Source: Pontibacter amylolyticus (GTDB lineage: Bacteria; Bacteroidota; Bacteroidia; Cytophagales; Hymenobacteraceae). From it: DNA of 64,000 nt. A model generated the notes under the pieces. It was not told the origin of the DNA, did no database searches, and worked only from the letters and a program-made list of their open reading frames with translations. The position numbers were made by a program, and so were the translations under genes. The DNA is taken from positions 395,337 through 459,336 of the forward strand of contig NZ_BMFP01000001.1 in assembly GCF_014638845.1 (NCBI RefSeq). Reading direction: 5' to 3'. Shown here one piece after another: positions 33,093 through 40,835 of the stretch; position 1 is the first letter of the stretch; each line of letters starts with the position of its first letter.

Positions 33093-34174
33093 AGAACCTT
33101 TGGCACATAGCGCATGCATTGTGGCAAACGGCTCCGGCTTTTCGACTGGCCTTGCTATACCTTGTGTTGCTGGCTGCAGTTGCGCTGGCGCTGCCCTGGC
33201 TGCCGCTTGCCTATGGCCCAAACGAACTGGACCTGGAACAGATCTACCAGGCGCCTTTTGGGTGGGAAACTGAGACGGACAAGTCCCGGCACTGGCTTGG
33301 AACGGATGGTTTGGGACGCGATGTGCTGTCCAATATACTGTATGGCGCCCGTACAGCCTTTACCATCAGTTTGCCTGTTATGGCACTCGCCAGCCTGATC
33401 GGCCTGACGCTCGGCGCCATGGCAGGGCTTTATGGCAACCGCCGCCTATACCTGAGCCGGGCACTGCTGGCGGCTTTGCTCATCGGATTGTTAACTTTCG
33501 CTTATTACGGTATCTACCTTCCGACTTTACTCTTCAGTCAGGGCGCTGACTACGCTGATTTCCTCCTGACAGGTATAGCTGCTGTCTTATTCAGTTTGCT
33601 ACTGGTACTCGCCCTGACACCGCTTTTCAAACGACTTCCATACCTTAAGAAAAAGTCTCCTTTCCCGACTGACGAACTGCTGCTAAGGCTGATTGAAGTG
33701 CAGACCAGTATTCCGAGGCTTGTGCTGATATTGGTGTTGGCGGCCATCGTACCACCTACGTTGCTGGCTTTGTCTGTTTTGCTGGTGCTTACCTTCTGGA
33801 CGGGAACGGCGCGCCTGGCCAGGGCGGAGATGCTGCGCATCAGGGAGCTACCCTTTTTCGAGGCTGCGACCAGCCTGGGGTATACACAAAAGCGCCTCTT
33901 GGTTCGCCATGCACTACCGCACCTGCTGAGACCGGTGCTGGTTGCTTTTTCTTTTGGCCTGGCCGGTTTGCTGATGCTGGAGTCCACGCTTTCTTTCCTG
34001 AACATTGGCGTGAGCACCGACCTGGTTAGCTGGGGAAGGATGATAGCAGGTATTCGCACCAATACAGCCGCTTGGTGGCTCGTCGCTATACCTGGTGCCG
34101 TACTCTCGCTGACCGTGCTGGCCTTACAAACATTCAGCTACTATGTACTGCGCACTCTTCAAAATAAAAAGTGA
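33089..34174 (+). CDS. Peptide ABC importer permease, DppC type
   Basis: A 361-residue permease with six or more helices. HWLGTDGLGRDVLSNILYGAR is the DppC N-terminal signature in sections near 70-90. The EAA loop is PFFEAATSLGYTQKRLLVRH, and ESTLSFLNIGVSTDLVSWG follows. A hydrophobic insert near 125-185 adds about two membrane segments. The ATG overlaps the stop of the DppB-type gene (ATGA). No ATP-binding subunit gene lies in the window next to it, so energy coupling must come from ATPases encoded elsewhere. Confidence 0.87.
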   Translation: MKNLWHIAHALWQTAPAFRLALLYLVLLAAVALALPWLPLAYGPNELDLEQIYQAPFGWETETDKSRHWLGTDGLGRDVLSNILYGARTAFTISLPVMALASLIGLTLGAMAGLYGNRRLYLSRALLAALLIGLLTFAYYGIYLPTLLFSQGADYADFLLTGIAAVLFSLLLVLALTPLFKRLPYLKKKSPFPTDELLLRLIEVQTSIPRLVLILVLAAIVPPTLLALSVLLVLTFWTGTARLARAEMLRIRELPFFEAATSLGYTQKRLLVRHALPHLLRPVLVAFSFGLAGLLMLESTLSFLNIGVSTDLVSWGRMIAGIRTNTAAWWLVAIPGAVLSLTVLALQTFSYYVLRTLQNKK

Positions 34175-34387
34175 TTGCTCCTTGTTACCTTTTAGCATCT
34201 TTCGTCAAAAACCCACCACCCAAGGAGCTTTATAAGCGATCAAAGTCAACCAATCGCCTGAACAATATAATTATTTCATATACAGGCACTATATAATACA
34301 AGTTACTTCCTGCAAATATCTTTCCTGTGTTAGGAGATGGCTTAGCTGTAACATTGTATCAATCTAAACCAAACCACAGCCTGACAT

Positions 34388-34642
34388 ATGAAAACCTACG
34401 AAAACACAGCGGCCAATCCAACACAGCACGTTGGCAGCCGCAACTACTTAAAATCAGTAAAGCCCGTTACCCAAGGCGAAGACTCGCTTGAGTACTCAAC
34501 GATTGATGGGGAGGTGATCAATTCGACTTTAGGGACGGATGCGGTGAAGAAAGGAACCGGTCTGTTTATAGGCGAGTATTTTGTAGGTATACTTGACTCG
34601 CTCTCCTCCGGAATGAGTAACGTGCCCTACCTACGCTACTAA
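34388..34642 (+). CDS. Hypothetical small protein
   Basis: An 84-residue protein without recognised motif. It begins MKTYENTAANPTQHVGSRNY and has a short hydrophobic segment near 59-70 (GLFIGEYFVGIL) before a Ser/Gly-rich end. It stands alone in a region of about 1.1 kb with few genes, with A/T-rich repeats and a terminator downstream. A TATCTTTC near 34316 is close to a -7 element. It could be a small secreted or membrane-associated peptide. The coding status rests only on open-frame length and codon composition. Confidence 0.45.
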   Translation: MKTYENTAANPTQHVGSRNYLKSVKPVTQGEDSLEYSTIDGEVINSTLGTDAVKKGTGLFIGEYFVGILDSLSSGMSNVPYLRY

Positions 34643-34674
34643 TATCAGCCACCAAGGACGCTACACCTTGGGAA

Positions 34675-34716
34675 TAGAATAGATAGAATAGTTTAGAATA
34701 GTTTAGTTTAGAATAG
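34675..34716. repeat. Short A/T repeat, TAGAATAG copies
   Basis: Four copies of TAGAATAG with variable spacing (34675, 34684, 34694, 34709). It lies between the small orphan gene and a terminator hairpin. Possible roles are slippage-prone spacer or binding sites. No function is shown. Confidence 0.7.
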
Positions 34717-34771
34717 AATAATATTGAATTGATAATACTAGTGTTGGTTGTTTGTGTTTAGATTAGGCATT

Positions 34772-34804
34772 TGCCCTGCAGTCTCCTGCAGGGCATTTGT
34801 TTTT
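34772..34804 (+). terminator. Intrinsic terminator
   Basis: The stem TGCCCTGCAG/CTGCAGGGCA (10 bp) with loop TCTC is followed by TTTGTTTTT. It probably ends the transcript of the 84-residue orphan. Confidence 0.88.
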
Positions 34805-34821
34805 CAACCTATCCGATGGGC

Positions 34822-35058
34822 TTATACCCAACCTTTGCGCTCACTGAAGTGGTTACAACCAAACTGTGCGCCTGTGATCATCTCAAATCTCCTAGGCTTT
34901 TTGTCTTCCGGTCCTTCGTGGACCAACGGCAGTACATAAGCCGGCTCCAAGGCGTGCTGGCCGGTTAGCTCGTCACACAAACCAAATTCATTGCTTTGCA
35001 GTTGCACTTTGTTTTGGTCTTGTTCCCAGTGGTTGCAGTTGTTGCATATCGCTTCCAT
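34822..35058 (-). CDS. Small Cys-rich protein, zinc-ribbon-like
   Basis: A 78-residue protein. Cysteines are arranged as CNNCNHWEQ (C5, C8), FGLCDEL (C28) and FGCNHF (C68), with His beside two of them. Spacing and the GxC and FGCxHF motifs recall small zinc-binding proteins of unknown function found in many bacteria, usually 70-90 residues long. A structural zinc site is likely. The gene faces the terminator of the 84-residue gene, and no neighbour suggests a role. Confidence 0.6.
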   Translation of the reverse strand: MEAICNNCNHWEQDQNKVQLQSNEFGLCDELTGQHALEPAYVLPLVHEGPEDKKPRRFEMITGAQFGCNHFSERKGWV

Positions 35059-35336
35059 ATCTATATAATTTAAGTCTCACATTGTTATTACTCTTCCTTT
35101 TTACCTGCCTTTACCCGCTGCAGGTTGCATACAACCCCTGTTATTCAGTAATTTAGAATAAGGCTAAACAATGCCACCCTGCTAAATTTTCAGATGTACC
35201 TTGGAGCGGGAGTTGCGTGCAGTAGGATAAAATGGGGATCAAACCTTTTCTGCTCAAAGCATTACTATACCTGAGTCAAGGCAGGACTGGTTGCATCGCA
35301 GCGTAATAAGACCGAAATTCGCGGAAAAAGCGCTAC
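35059..35336. other. Spacer before rlmH
   Basis: It holds the divergent control regions of the Cys-rich gene and rlmH. No gene or strong hairpin is seen. One copy of CTATACCT lies at 35265-35272. Confidence 0.5.
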
Positions 35337-35810
35337 ATGAAAATCAAACTCATTGCGATCGGCAAAACAGACGAGGCATTTCTGGAGGAAGGTATACAAA
35401 AGTATATGAAACGGCTGAAGCACTACCATCCCTTCGAGTTTACGATCATACCTGACGTGAAGCAGGGCGGCAAATTCACGGCTGAAAACCTGAAAGAGGC
35501 AGAAGGCAAACTGCTGCTTCAAAAGATACAGGATGGCGACCACGTGGTGCTGCTCGACGAGCAGGGCAAAACCTTTACCTCTACGGAGTATGCCCACTAC
35601 CTGCAAAAGAAACTCAACTCCGTTACCACCAACCTGGTCTTCATTATCGGGGGAGCTTACGGCTTCTCACCCGCCATCTACGAGCGGGCAAACGATAAAA
35701 TCTCGCTTTCCAAAATGACGTTCTCGCACCAGATGGTTCGCCTGTTTTTCGTGGAGCAGCTATACCGTGGATTTACGATCCTGAGGGGCGAGAAGTATCA
35801 CCATGATTAA
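35337..35810 (+). CDS. rlmH: 23S rRNA pseudouridine-1915 N3-methyltransferase
   Basis: A 157-residue SPOUT methyltransferase matching RlmH from end to end. It has HVVLLDEQGKTFTSTEYA, the knot motif FIIGGAYGFSPAIYERA and the C-terminal end MVRLFFVEQLYRGFTILRGEKYHH, listed here in separate parts. It uses SAM to methylate pseudouridine 1915 of 23S rRNA in the assembled 70S ribosome. The gene borders the cassette array that begins just downstream. Confidence 0.95.
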   Translation: MKIKLIAIGKTDEAFLEEGIQKYMKRLKHYHPFEFTIIPDVKQGGKFTAENLKEAEGKLLLQKIQDGDHVVLLDEQGKTFTSTEYAHYLQKKLNSVTTNLVFIIGGAYGFSPAIYERANDKISLSKMTFSHQMVRLFFVEQLYRGFTILRGEKYHHD

Positions 35811-35880
35811 GATTGGTTATAGTTTTGTGCGCGAGGAGAACAAGGCGTTGGCGCGGCTTTACTCATGTGCCGTGTTGTAA
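35811..35880 (-). repeat. Terminal attC-like site of the cassette array
   Basis: GTTGTAA at 35874-35880 is complementary to TTACAAC at 37182-37188, which sits just before the start of the same (leftward) gene. The intervening 60 bases down to rlmH contain GGCGTTGGCGCGG-type short inverted segments. The heptamer deviates from the GTTRRRY consensus at one position. Confidence 0.45.
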
Positions 35881-37166
35881 GCAGTCGTTTTATTTTCTTT
35901 AGTCAAAAGAGAGAGCAACTTACATAAATATGCATTTTCCTTTACTACGTCTTTCTGCATATTCCATTCCTGCAAAATAACAGCTACAACATTTTCTTCT
36001 GGCAGAATCAAGATGTGTTGCCCCCCTTTACCTCTGGCTGTGTATTTAAGGTTACCGTTATAGTCTAGAAGCCACCACGAGTAACCATACCCCACTTCCT
36101 CATAGCAGTCTAAGGTTCTAAATGATTTACTCTCATTGGTATAGTTGGTGAAGCTCTTATCCACCCAGGAAGAATCCAAAAGCTGCACCCCATTAACTTT
36201 CCCTTTATTAAGGTATAACTCTCCGAACCTAGCGAGGTCTCTTGCCGTGAAATAAGTCTCGTCTCCGCCAGCATAGTAGCCATCCACTTTCCGCCAAAAG
36301 CCGCATTGGATACCGAGTGGTTTGAACAGATTCTCCTGGGCAAACTCTTTTGTAGTTGTTTTAGACGCCTTCGTGATCATAGCGGAAAGAACCATCTGAG
36401 ACCCTGTGAAGTATTTAAACTCCTGCCCCAGTTTATTCTCAGAAACCTCCTCCTTTAGTATCACTTGCTCAACACTATGTGGCCCATCCCAACCTGTAAA
36501 TCCACCCCGCATGGACAATAAATGGGCTACTGTTAATTTTTCCTTATGCAGATTCTGTTCACTCTTCTGGTACTCAGGAAAGAACGGCATTACATAATCG
36601 TTTTCGGATTGGAGATAACCCCTCTGAATTGATAAGCCAGTCAGGGCTGACATGATGCTTTTAGTAACAGAATGCACGTTGAATGCGCTATACCTGGTAG
36701 CACCTTTCTGATATTTCTCTACCACTAACTTGCCATCTTTGATTACTACAAGCCCCCTTAGCCTATCCCAGCCTTCAATTTCTCTAAGATATTGCTCTAA
36801 GTCTTCCTGATTGTATCCTGCACTTGCTGGAGTGGCAGTTTGCCATTTGTAAGGCTCGTGGCTGACTTCAAAAGATTGTGAAGTTGTAAAGGGCATTGAA
36901 AGATTGAGGGGATGCCACTCCAGGAAGTAGTTCATGCTATTGACTACAATTAACAAAGTGGCTGCTGATGCCAGGCCCAGAAACAATTTCTTTAGTCGAT
37001 GCTTTTTCCAAATTACTACTACTGCTGTGAATAGCAGTATCAGTAAAACCAACACATACTCAATGGCATTTGGGTAAGGTAAGATAAAGTAGTCATCCTT
37101 AATTTTGTAGGAGACACCTATAAATAGCCCAGTAAGAAGTAAAAAGGTGATGCATAGGTTTTTCAT
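35859..37166 (-). CDS. Membrane-anchored beta-lactamase-family serine hydrolase
   Basis: A 435-residue protein. About three N-terminal hydrophobic segments (5-20, 36-52, 60-78) precede a class C beta-lactamase/penicillin-binding-like domain. The SxxK nucleophile is S166-V-T-K169 in NVHSVTKSIMSAL, a Tyr motif lies in GYGYSWWLLDYNG, and the KGG-type triad is GKGGQHILILPE near the C-terminus. Relatives include 6-aminohexanoate-oligomer hydrolases and esterases; true beta-lactam hydrolysis is not implied. The gene is more AT-rich than the core and lies between complementary heptamers, as expected for an integron cassette. Confidence 0.78.
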   Translation of the reverse strand: MKNLCITFLLLTGLFIGVSYKIKDDYFILPYPNAIEYVLVLLILLFTAVVVIWKKHRLKKLFLGLASAATLLIVVNSMNYFLEWHPLNLSMPFTTSQSFEVSHEPYKWQTATPASAGYNQEDLEQYLREIEGWDRLRGLVVIKDGKLVVEKYQKGATRYSAFNVHSVTKSIMSALTGLSIQRGYLQSENDYVMPFFPEYQKSEQNLHKEKLTVAHLLSMRGGFTGWDGPHSVEQVILKEEVSENKLGQEFKYFTGSQMVLSAMITKASKTTTKEFAQENLFKPLGIQCGFWRKVDGYYAGGDETYFTARDLARFGELYLNKGKVNGVQLLDSSWVDKSFTNYTNESKSFRTLDCYEEVGYGYSWWLLDYNGNLKYTARGKGGQHILILPEENVVAVILQEWNMQKDVVKENAYLCKLLSLLTKENKTTAYNTAHE

Positions 37167-37181
37167 TTAGTTTTGGATTAC

Positions 37182-37248
37182 TTACAACGTATTTATGTAA
37201 ACTGCGGCGAGGCCGTCGGCCGAGGCTGGCTTTTACTCTTTGTTAGGT
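37182..37248 (-). repeat. attC-like site between cassette genes
   Basis: A 67-bp site bounded by TTACAAC (37182-37188) and GTTAGGT (37242-37248) on the plus strand. On the minus strand it reads ACCTAAC, an imperfect GC-rich hairpin with GGCCGACGGCC, then GTTGTAAG. Size, heptamer ends and internal dyad fit an attC recombination site. Confidence 0.65.
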
Positions 37249-37644
37249 GCTGGCTTTCTTTACTTTTTCGTTGAAGTAATCTTTAAGCATCTTAAATTCG
37301 TCTTCAGATGATTTTAATGGCGCGATTAGGATTTCTAAATATTGGTCGACATCCTGATTTTTTACCAGAGTTTCAATTTCTTTCTCTGATAAATCGTCTA
37401 TTCTTTTCCTTAAAGACAAACCTGCCGCGCTTTTAAATTTAAATTCAGGCTCCTGTCCTGCTTTGATATAACCTTTATTAATTGATTCCTCCCAGAATTC
37501 TTTGTGGACTTTTTTATAGATTTCAGCAATAAAGGGACTTCCTACAAACTCACGAAATTCGTAGAAATCTAAATCTTCCTGAAACTTAATCTTCCCGAGA
37601 AGCCTGTGCAAAGCATTGAGCTCACCGTAATCTTCTATTTTCAT
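37243..37644 (-). CDS. Hypothetical cassette protein
   Basis: A 133-residue Lys/Glu-rich, mainly helical protein starting MKIEDYGELNALHRLLGK. No motif or signal peptide is recognised. It is AT-rich. Its stop codon lies inside the heptamer ACCTAAC of the downstream attC-like site, and the complementary GTTAGGT lies 15 bases before its start codon, the layout of an integron gene cassette. Confidence 0.55.
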   Translation of the reverse strand: MKIEDYGELNALHRLLGKIKFQEDLDFYEFREFVGSPFIAEIYKKVHKEFWEESINKGYIKAGQEPEFKFKSAAGLSLRKRIDDLSEKEIETLVKNQDVDQYLEILIAPLKSSEDEFKMLKDYFNEKVKKAST

Positions 37645-37658
37645 ATTTTATAGCTTGC

Positions 37659-37710
37659 ACCTAACGGTTGGGCTAAAAAACGTTTTAATGATTTTTAGCT
37701 TTTGTTGGGC
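37659..37710 (-). repeat. attC-like site between cassette genes
   Basis: A 52-bp site bounded on the plus strand by ACCTAAC (37659-37665) and GTTGGGC (37704-37710). The interior has a clear dyad, GCTAAAAA against TTTTTAGC. Both end heptamers match RYYYAAC/GTTRRRY exactly, and each pairs with the far end of its own cassette rather than with the other end of this site. Confidence 0.7.
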
Positions 37711-38249
37711 TGAGCTTTTCTTATTCTTTCCAAAGCAACTGCTCTATCCGAAATGCTTTCTTTCCAACTTTCTTCAAGATATTTATTAATTCCATCCTTA
37801 GCGAAAGTAAATCTTACTTGTGCAGTGCTGAATTCAGGAACAATCAATAAGCTAAAATTAGAACCTGATAAAAACATTTCATTTAGATTTTGGATTACCT
37901 CGAATGAATCAGATTCTTCAGTTGAATATTTCAATCGATTACCCAATAACTCAATTCTCTCAATCCTGAAATTGTCTATTCTAAGCTTCAACGAACTTTC
38001 AATTTTTTCGAAATTTACTTGTTCTACCAAAAGTTTGTGAGAAAAGTCTGGTATGTTTTCCAATTCATTAAAGTCATAAGAAATTTTTACATAGCCAAAA
38101 CTGGGAATCAGACGAAGGTATATCGCTGATGCAAGAAAATAATCAGAGTTGGGGGTAGTTTCACATTGCTCTGCAATTATCTGAGCAATTGATTTATTCC
38201 AGTCGATTTGGCTAAGGATTTCTGGGGATATGATTTCTTCTTTATTCAT
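37695..38249 (-). CDS. Hypothetical cassette protein
   Basis: A 184-residue protein starting MNKEEIISPEILSQIDW, acidic, with mixed helix and strand character and no recognised domain. It is strongly AT-rich. It ends QPNKS with GCCCAAC in its last codons, and GTTGGGC lies just before its start (plus-strand GCCCAAC at 38259-38265), so the cassette ends are complementary. Confidence 0.55.
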   Translation of the reverse strand: MNKEEIISPEILSQIDWNKSIAQIIAEQCETTPNSDYFLASAIYLRLIPSFGYVKISYDFNELENIPDFSHKLLVEQVNFEKIESSLKLRIDNFRIERIELLGNRLKYSTEESDSFEVIQNLNEMFLSGSNFSLLIVPEFSTAQVRFTFAKDGINKYLEESWKESISDRAVALERIRKAQPNKS

Positions 38250-38258
38250 TCAAGTTTT

Positions 38259-38265
38259 GCCCAAC
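38259..38265 (-). repeat. Cassette-boundary heptamer
   Basis: GCCCAAC on the plus strand, GTTGGGC on the minus strand, 9 bases before the start codon of the outermost cassette gene. It is the complement of the heptamer at that gene's 3' end. Further upstream no complete attC-like site is recognised. Confidence 0.55.
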
Positions 38266-38527
38266 TACCTGCTAGTAGGAGTACCCACTCCCACTATCTG
38301 CACTATATGTGAGCTCAGAAGTTGTCTTTTAATATATGATCACATTCGACCCCGCCACTTCCATAGCGCAATACTAATATACCTTTTTTCTATAAGAGAT
38401 AAAACGAAATGACAATTACAAGTGTGATGAAGGATCAGGTACAGCTGTCTGTCGCAGGAGTAGGAGCTGCTACTTAACTACCCGCTATACCTAGCAAGAA
38501 AGAAAAAACCTGAAACGCACCAAAACA
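38266..38527. other. Spacer between cassette array and tRNA-Ser
   Basis: No confident gene. A 22-codon frame at 38409-38477 on the plus strand has no support beyond an open frame. One CTATACCT lies near 38485. A promoter for the outermost cassette gene would be expected here but is not recognisable. Confidence 0.5.
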
Positions 38528-38562
38528 AAAGAGCCTGCAAGTTATTCACTTACAGGCTCTTT
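38528..38562 (-). terminator. Intrinsic terminator after tRNA-Ser
   Basis: A 15-bp stem (38528-38542 with 38548-38562, one G-T pair), loop TATTC, and T-rich on the minus strand beyond it (CTCTTTTGTTTTGG). It lies 12 bases after the tRNA 3' end. Confidence 0.88.
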
Positions 38563-38574
38563 CGGGTTATGCAG

Positions 38575-38662
38575 CAGAGAGCAAGGGATTCGAACCCTTG
38601 ATACCCTTTTGGGGTATACACACTTTCCAGGCGTGCTCCTTCGACCACTCGGACAGCTCTCT
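38575..38662 (-). tRNA. tRNA-Ser (anticodon GGA)
   Basis: On the minus strand the 7-bp acceptor stem AGAGAGC/GCTCTCT closes with discriminator G. The D-loop contains GAGTGGTCGAAGG, the anticodon loop CTGGAAA gives anticodon GGA (Ser, codons UCC/UCU), a long variable arm with stem ATACCC/GGGTAT follows, and the T arm has GGGTTCGAATCCC. The long variable arm and discriminator G are serine marks. CCA is not encoded. Confidence 0.97.
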
Positions 38663-38743
38663 ATTATGGGTGCAAATATACGCCAATAACTTACACTATC
38701 GCAAATTTTTACACCGCTATACCTTATAAATATATTGCGCCGG

Positions 38744-39808
38744 CTAGATGGTGATCTCTCCGCGCAGGTTACTGGCAAGCAGCTCACGGGTTTGCGTCAC
38801 CGGCAGGCCTAGCCCCAGCACAAACATCAGTTTCGTAATGGCCGCCTCTGTCGTGATGTCGTCGCCTCCGATGATCCCCATGTTGAGCAGAAACTTGCTG
38901 GTTTCGTAACGCCCCTGGTCCACTCTTCCCTCGTCGCACTGCGACACGTTCAGAATATAAATCCCTCTCGACAGGGCATCCTGCAGCATCTCGAGCAACC
39001 AACCTGCTGTGGGGGCATTGCCTGCGCCGAAAGTTTCAAGCACAATCCCGCGTAGTCCCGGCGTTTCCAGCACGCTGCGCATCACCTGCGGCGCTATACC
39101 CGGAAAGAGCTTCAGGATGGCCACATTGTCATCCAACTGCTGGTGCACGTGCAGTGGTTTTTCCGGATGCGGCAAGATCGCGTTTTCATAAAAATCTATG
39201 CTGATGCCCGCTTTGGCCAGCAGCGGATAGTTCTCTGACTTAAAGGCGTTGAAATGGCGGCTCTCTACCTTCTTGGCCCGGTTGCCCCTGATCAGGAGGT
39301 TGTGAAAGTAAACACAAACTTCTGGCACCACACTCTTCCCATTGATCTTGGTAGCTGCAATTTGCAAAGCCGAGATCAGGTTGGCGCGGGCATCGGTGCG
39401 GGTACGGCCGATCGGCACCTGGGCACCGGTAAATATCACGGGCTTATCCAGGTTCTCGAGCAGGTAGCTGAGAGCAGAAGCGCTGTAGGCCATGGTATCG
39501 GTGCCGTGCAGCACGACAAAGCCATCGTAGTCGGCGTAGTTTTCACGGATCAGGTTAGCCAGCATCAGCCAGTCGCCGGGCGACACGTTAGAGGAATCGA
39601 TGGCCGGCTCAATGCTCAGCACGGTCAGCAAATACTTAAAGTTGCTCAGTTCGGGCACTTTCTCCAGTATCTGGCTGAAGTTGAAAGGCACCAGGCTATG
39701 CTTTTCATCATATACCATACCCACCGTACCCCCGGTGTAAATAATCAGAATGGAGGCGTCGGAGTGCGCAGGTGCGGCAGTGTCGATGTTGGTTTTGACT
39801 ACGTTCAT
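38744..39808 (-). CDS. ansA: Type I L-asparaginase
   Basis: A 354-residue enzyme. The two active-site threonines lie in IIYTGGTVGM (T28 region) and VLHGTDTMAYSASAL (T103-D104), with downstream GAQVPIGRTRTDARANL. Lack of a signal peptide and the overall form fit cytoplasmic type I asparaginase, which hydrolyses L-asparagine to aspartate and ammonia. The start lies 3 bases after the stop of the TatD gene, so the two form an operon. Confidence 0.9.
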   Translation of the reverse strand: MNVVKTNIDTAAPAHSDASILIIYTGGTVGMVYDEKHSLVPFNFSQILEKVPELSNFKYLLTVLSIEPAIDSSNVSPGDWLMLANLIRENYADYDGFVVLHGTDTMAYSASALSYLLENLDKPVIFTGAQVPIGRTRTDARANLISALQIAATKINGKSVVPEVCVYFHNLLIRGNRAKKVESRHFNAFKSENYPLLAKAGISIDFYENAILPHPEKPLHVHQQLDDNVAILKLFPGIAPQVMRSVLETPGLRGIVLETFGAGNAPTAGWLLEMLQDALSRGIYILNVSQCDEGRVDQGRYETSKFLLNMGIIGGDDITTEAAITKLMFVLGLGLPVTQTRELLASNLRGEITI

Positions 39809-39811
39809 CGC

Positions 39812-40579
39812 TTAGCGTTTGAAGAGGTTAAGGGCATTTCGGGTTGTGGCGGCGGCTACTTCTTCCACCGGTTTTTGCATCAGTTCGGCCACGCGGCGCG
39901 CCACCAAGGGGAGGTATGCGGGCTCGTTGCGTTTGCCCCGGTGCGGCACGGGTGCCAGGTAGGGACAGTCTGTTTCCAGTGCCAGATCATCCAGACTAAC
40001 ATGCGGCAGCACCATGTCCAGACCGCCGTTCTTGAAAGTGGCCACGCCGCCTATTCCCATCAGAAAACCAAGTTCCTTCACCTTGACAGCCTGCTCCACC
40101 GTGCCCGAAAAGCAATGGAATATACCTTTCAGACTGCCATCCTGCGCCGCCGCAATGATCTCATACGTTTCATCAAAAGAATCGCGGGTATGGAGCACGA
40201 TGGGAAGCTGGTGCTTTTTGGCCAGTTCTACCTGCACTTTCAGGGCCTCCTGCTGCTGTGTCAGAAAGGTCTTGTCCCAGTACAGGTCGATGCCGCACTC
40301 GCCCACCGCTGCAAACTGTCGCTTGCCCAGCCATTCCTCCACCAGGTATAGCTCCTGCTCAAAATCCTTGTTCACTGAAGTCGGGTGCAGGCCCATCATC
40401 GCGATGCACTGTCCAGGATGCTTCTCTTCCGTTTCCAGCATCACATCGATGGAGGTATGGTCGATGTTGGGCATGTAGATCTTCTCTACGCCCGCTTCGA
40501 GCGCTCTTGCCACCGCTTCATCACGGTCCTGCTGAAACTTCTCTGAATAGATATGTGCGTGCGAATCAATTAAAGTCAT
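39812..40579 (-). CDS. TatD-family metal-dependent hydrolase
   Basis: A 255-residue TIM-barrel hydrolase. MTLIDSHAHIYSEKF holds the metal H-x-H (H7, H9). AVGECGIDLYWD carries the metal Glu, LPIVLHTRDSFDE and GIFHCFSGTVEQA the next histidines, and LETDCPYLAPVPHRGKRNEP the catalytic Asp and family end motif. TatD enzymes are cytoplasmic 3'-5' DNA exonucleases. It is the first gene of a two-gene leftward operon with ansA. Confidence 0.9.
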   Translation of the reverse strand: MTLIDSHAHIYSEKFQQDRDEAVARALEAGVEKIYMPNIDHTSIDVMLETEEKHPGQCIAMMGLHPTSVNKDFEQELYLVEEWLGKRQFAAVGECGIDLYWDKTFLTQQQEALKVQVELAKKHQLPIVLHTRDSFDETYEIIAAAQDGSLKGIFHCFSGTVEQAVKVKELGFLMGIGGVATFKNGGLDMVLPHVSLDDLALETDCPYLAPVPHRGKRNEPAYLPLVARRVAELMQKPVEEVAAATTRNALNLFKR

Positions 40580-40640
40580 GTGCGTTGAATTGGATCAAAA
40601 AATCTCGGTGCAAAGGTCCGAACTTATTGCAAAGGCTGCA

Positions 40641-40835
40641 AGAGTCTTTTCTACGTATCACGACACACGTATCACGTAGCACGACTTTGCGGGGATTGAC
40701 AAAAGACATTTTGATTAAAGACTTTCAGCACAGGTATAACCTCTTTCCCAAAAATCTTTTGTCCTTTGTCAAACAGTCCTTTGTCCAAAAACTCACTGAA
40801 GGAGTCGTGATACGTGTGTCGTGATACGTTACTCT
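40641..40835. repeat. Inverted-repeat element with ACGTATCACG arms
   Basis: Exact 24-bp inverted arms at 40653-40676 and 40806-40829, each made of two ACGTATCACG/CGTGATACGT units around a short spacer. Complementarity continues inward through GACAAAAGAC and AAAGACTTT, giving imperfect arms of about 80 bp. It fills the spacer between tatD and the glycosyltransferase gene and touches the latter's stop codon. It has the form of a MITE. Confidence 0.82.

Noticed and set aside
35859-37166. Antibiotic-resistance beta-lactamase
   Set aside because: The SxxK and KGG-like motifs are shared with many esterases and amide hydrolases, and the membrane-anchored form is not that of known resistance enzymes.
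38409-38477. 22-codon frame before tRNA-Ser
   Set aside because: Too short, with no promoter, conserved motif or partner that would support translation.
39254-40351. Rightward 365-codon open frame
   Set aside because: It lies antisense to the asparaginase and TatD genes, both of which have clear active-site motifs. The frame is open only because of GC-rich codon bias.
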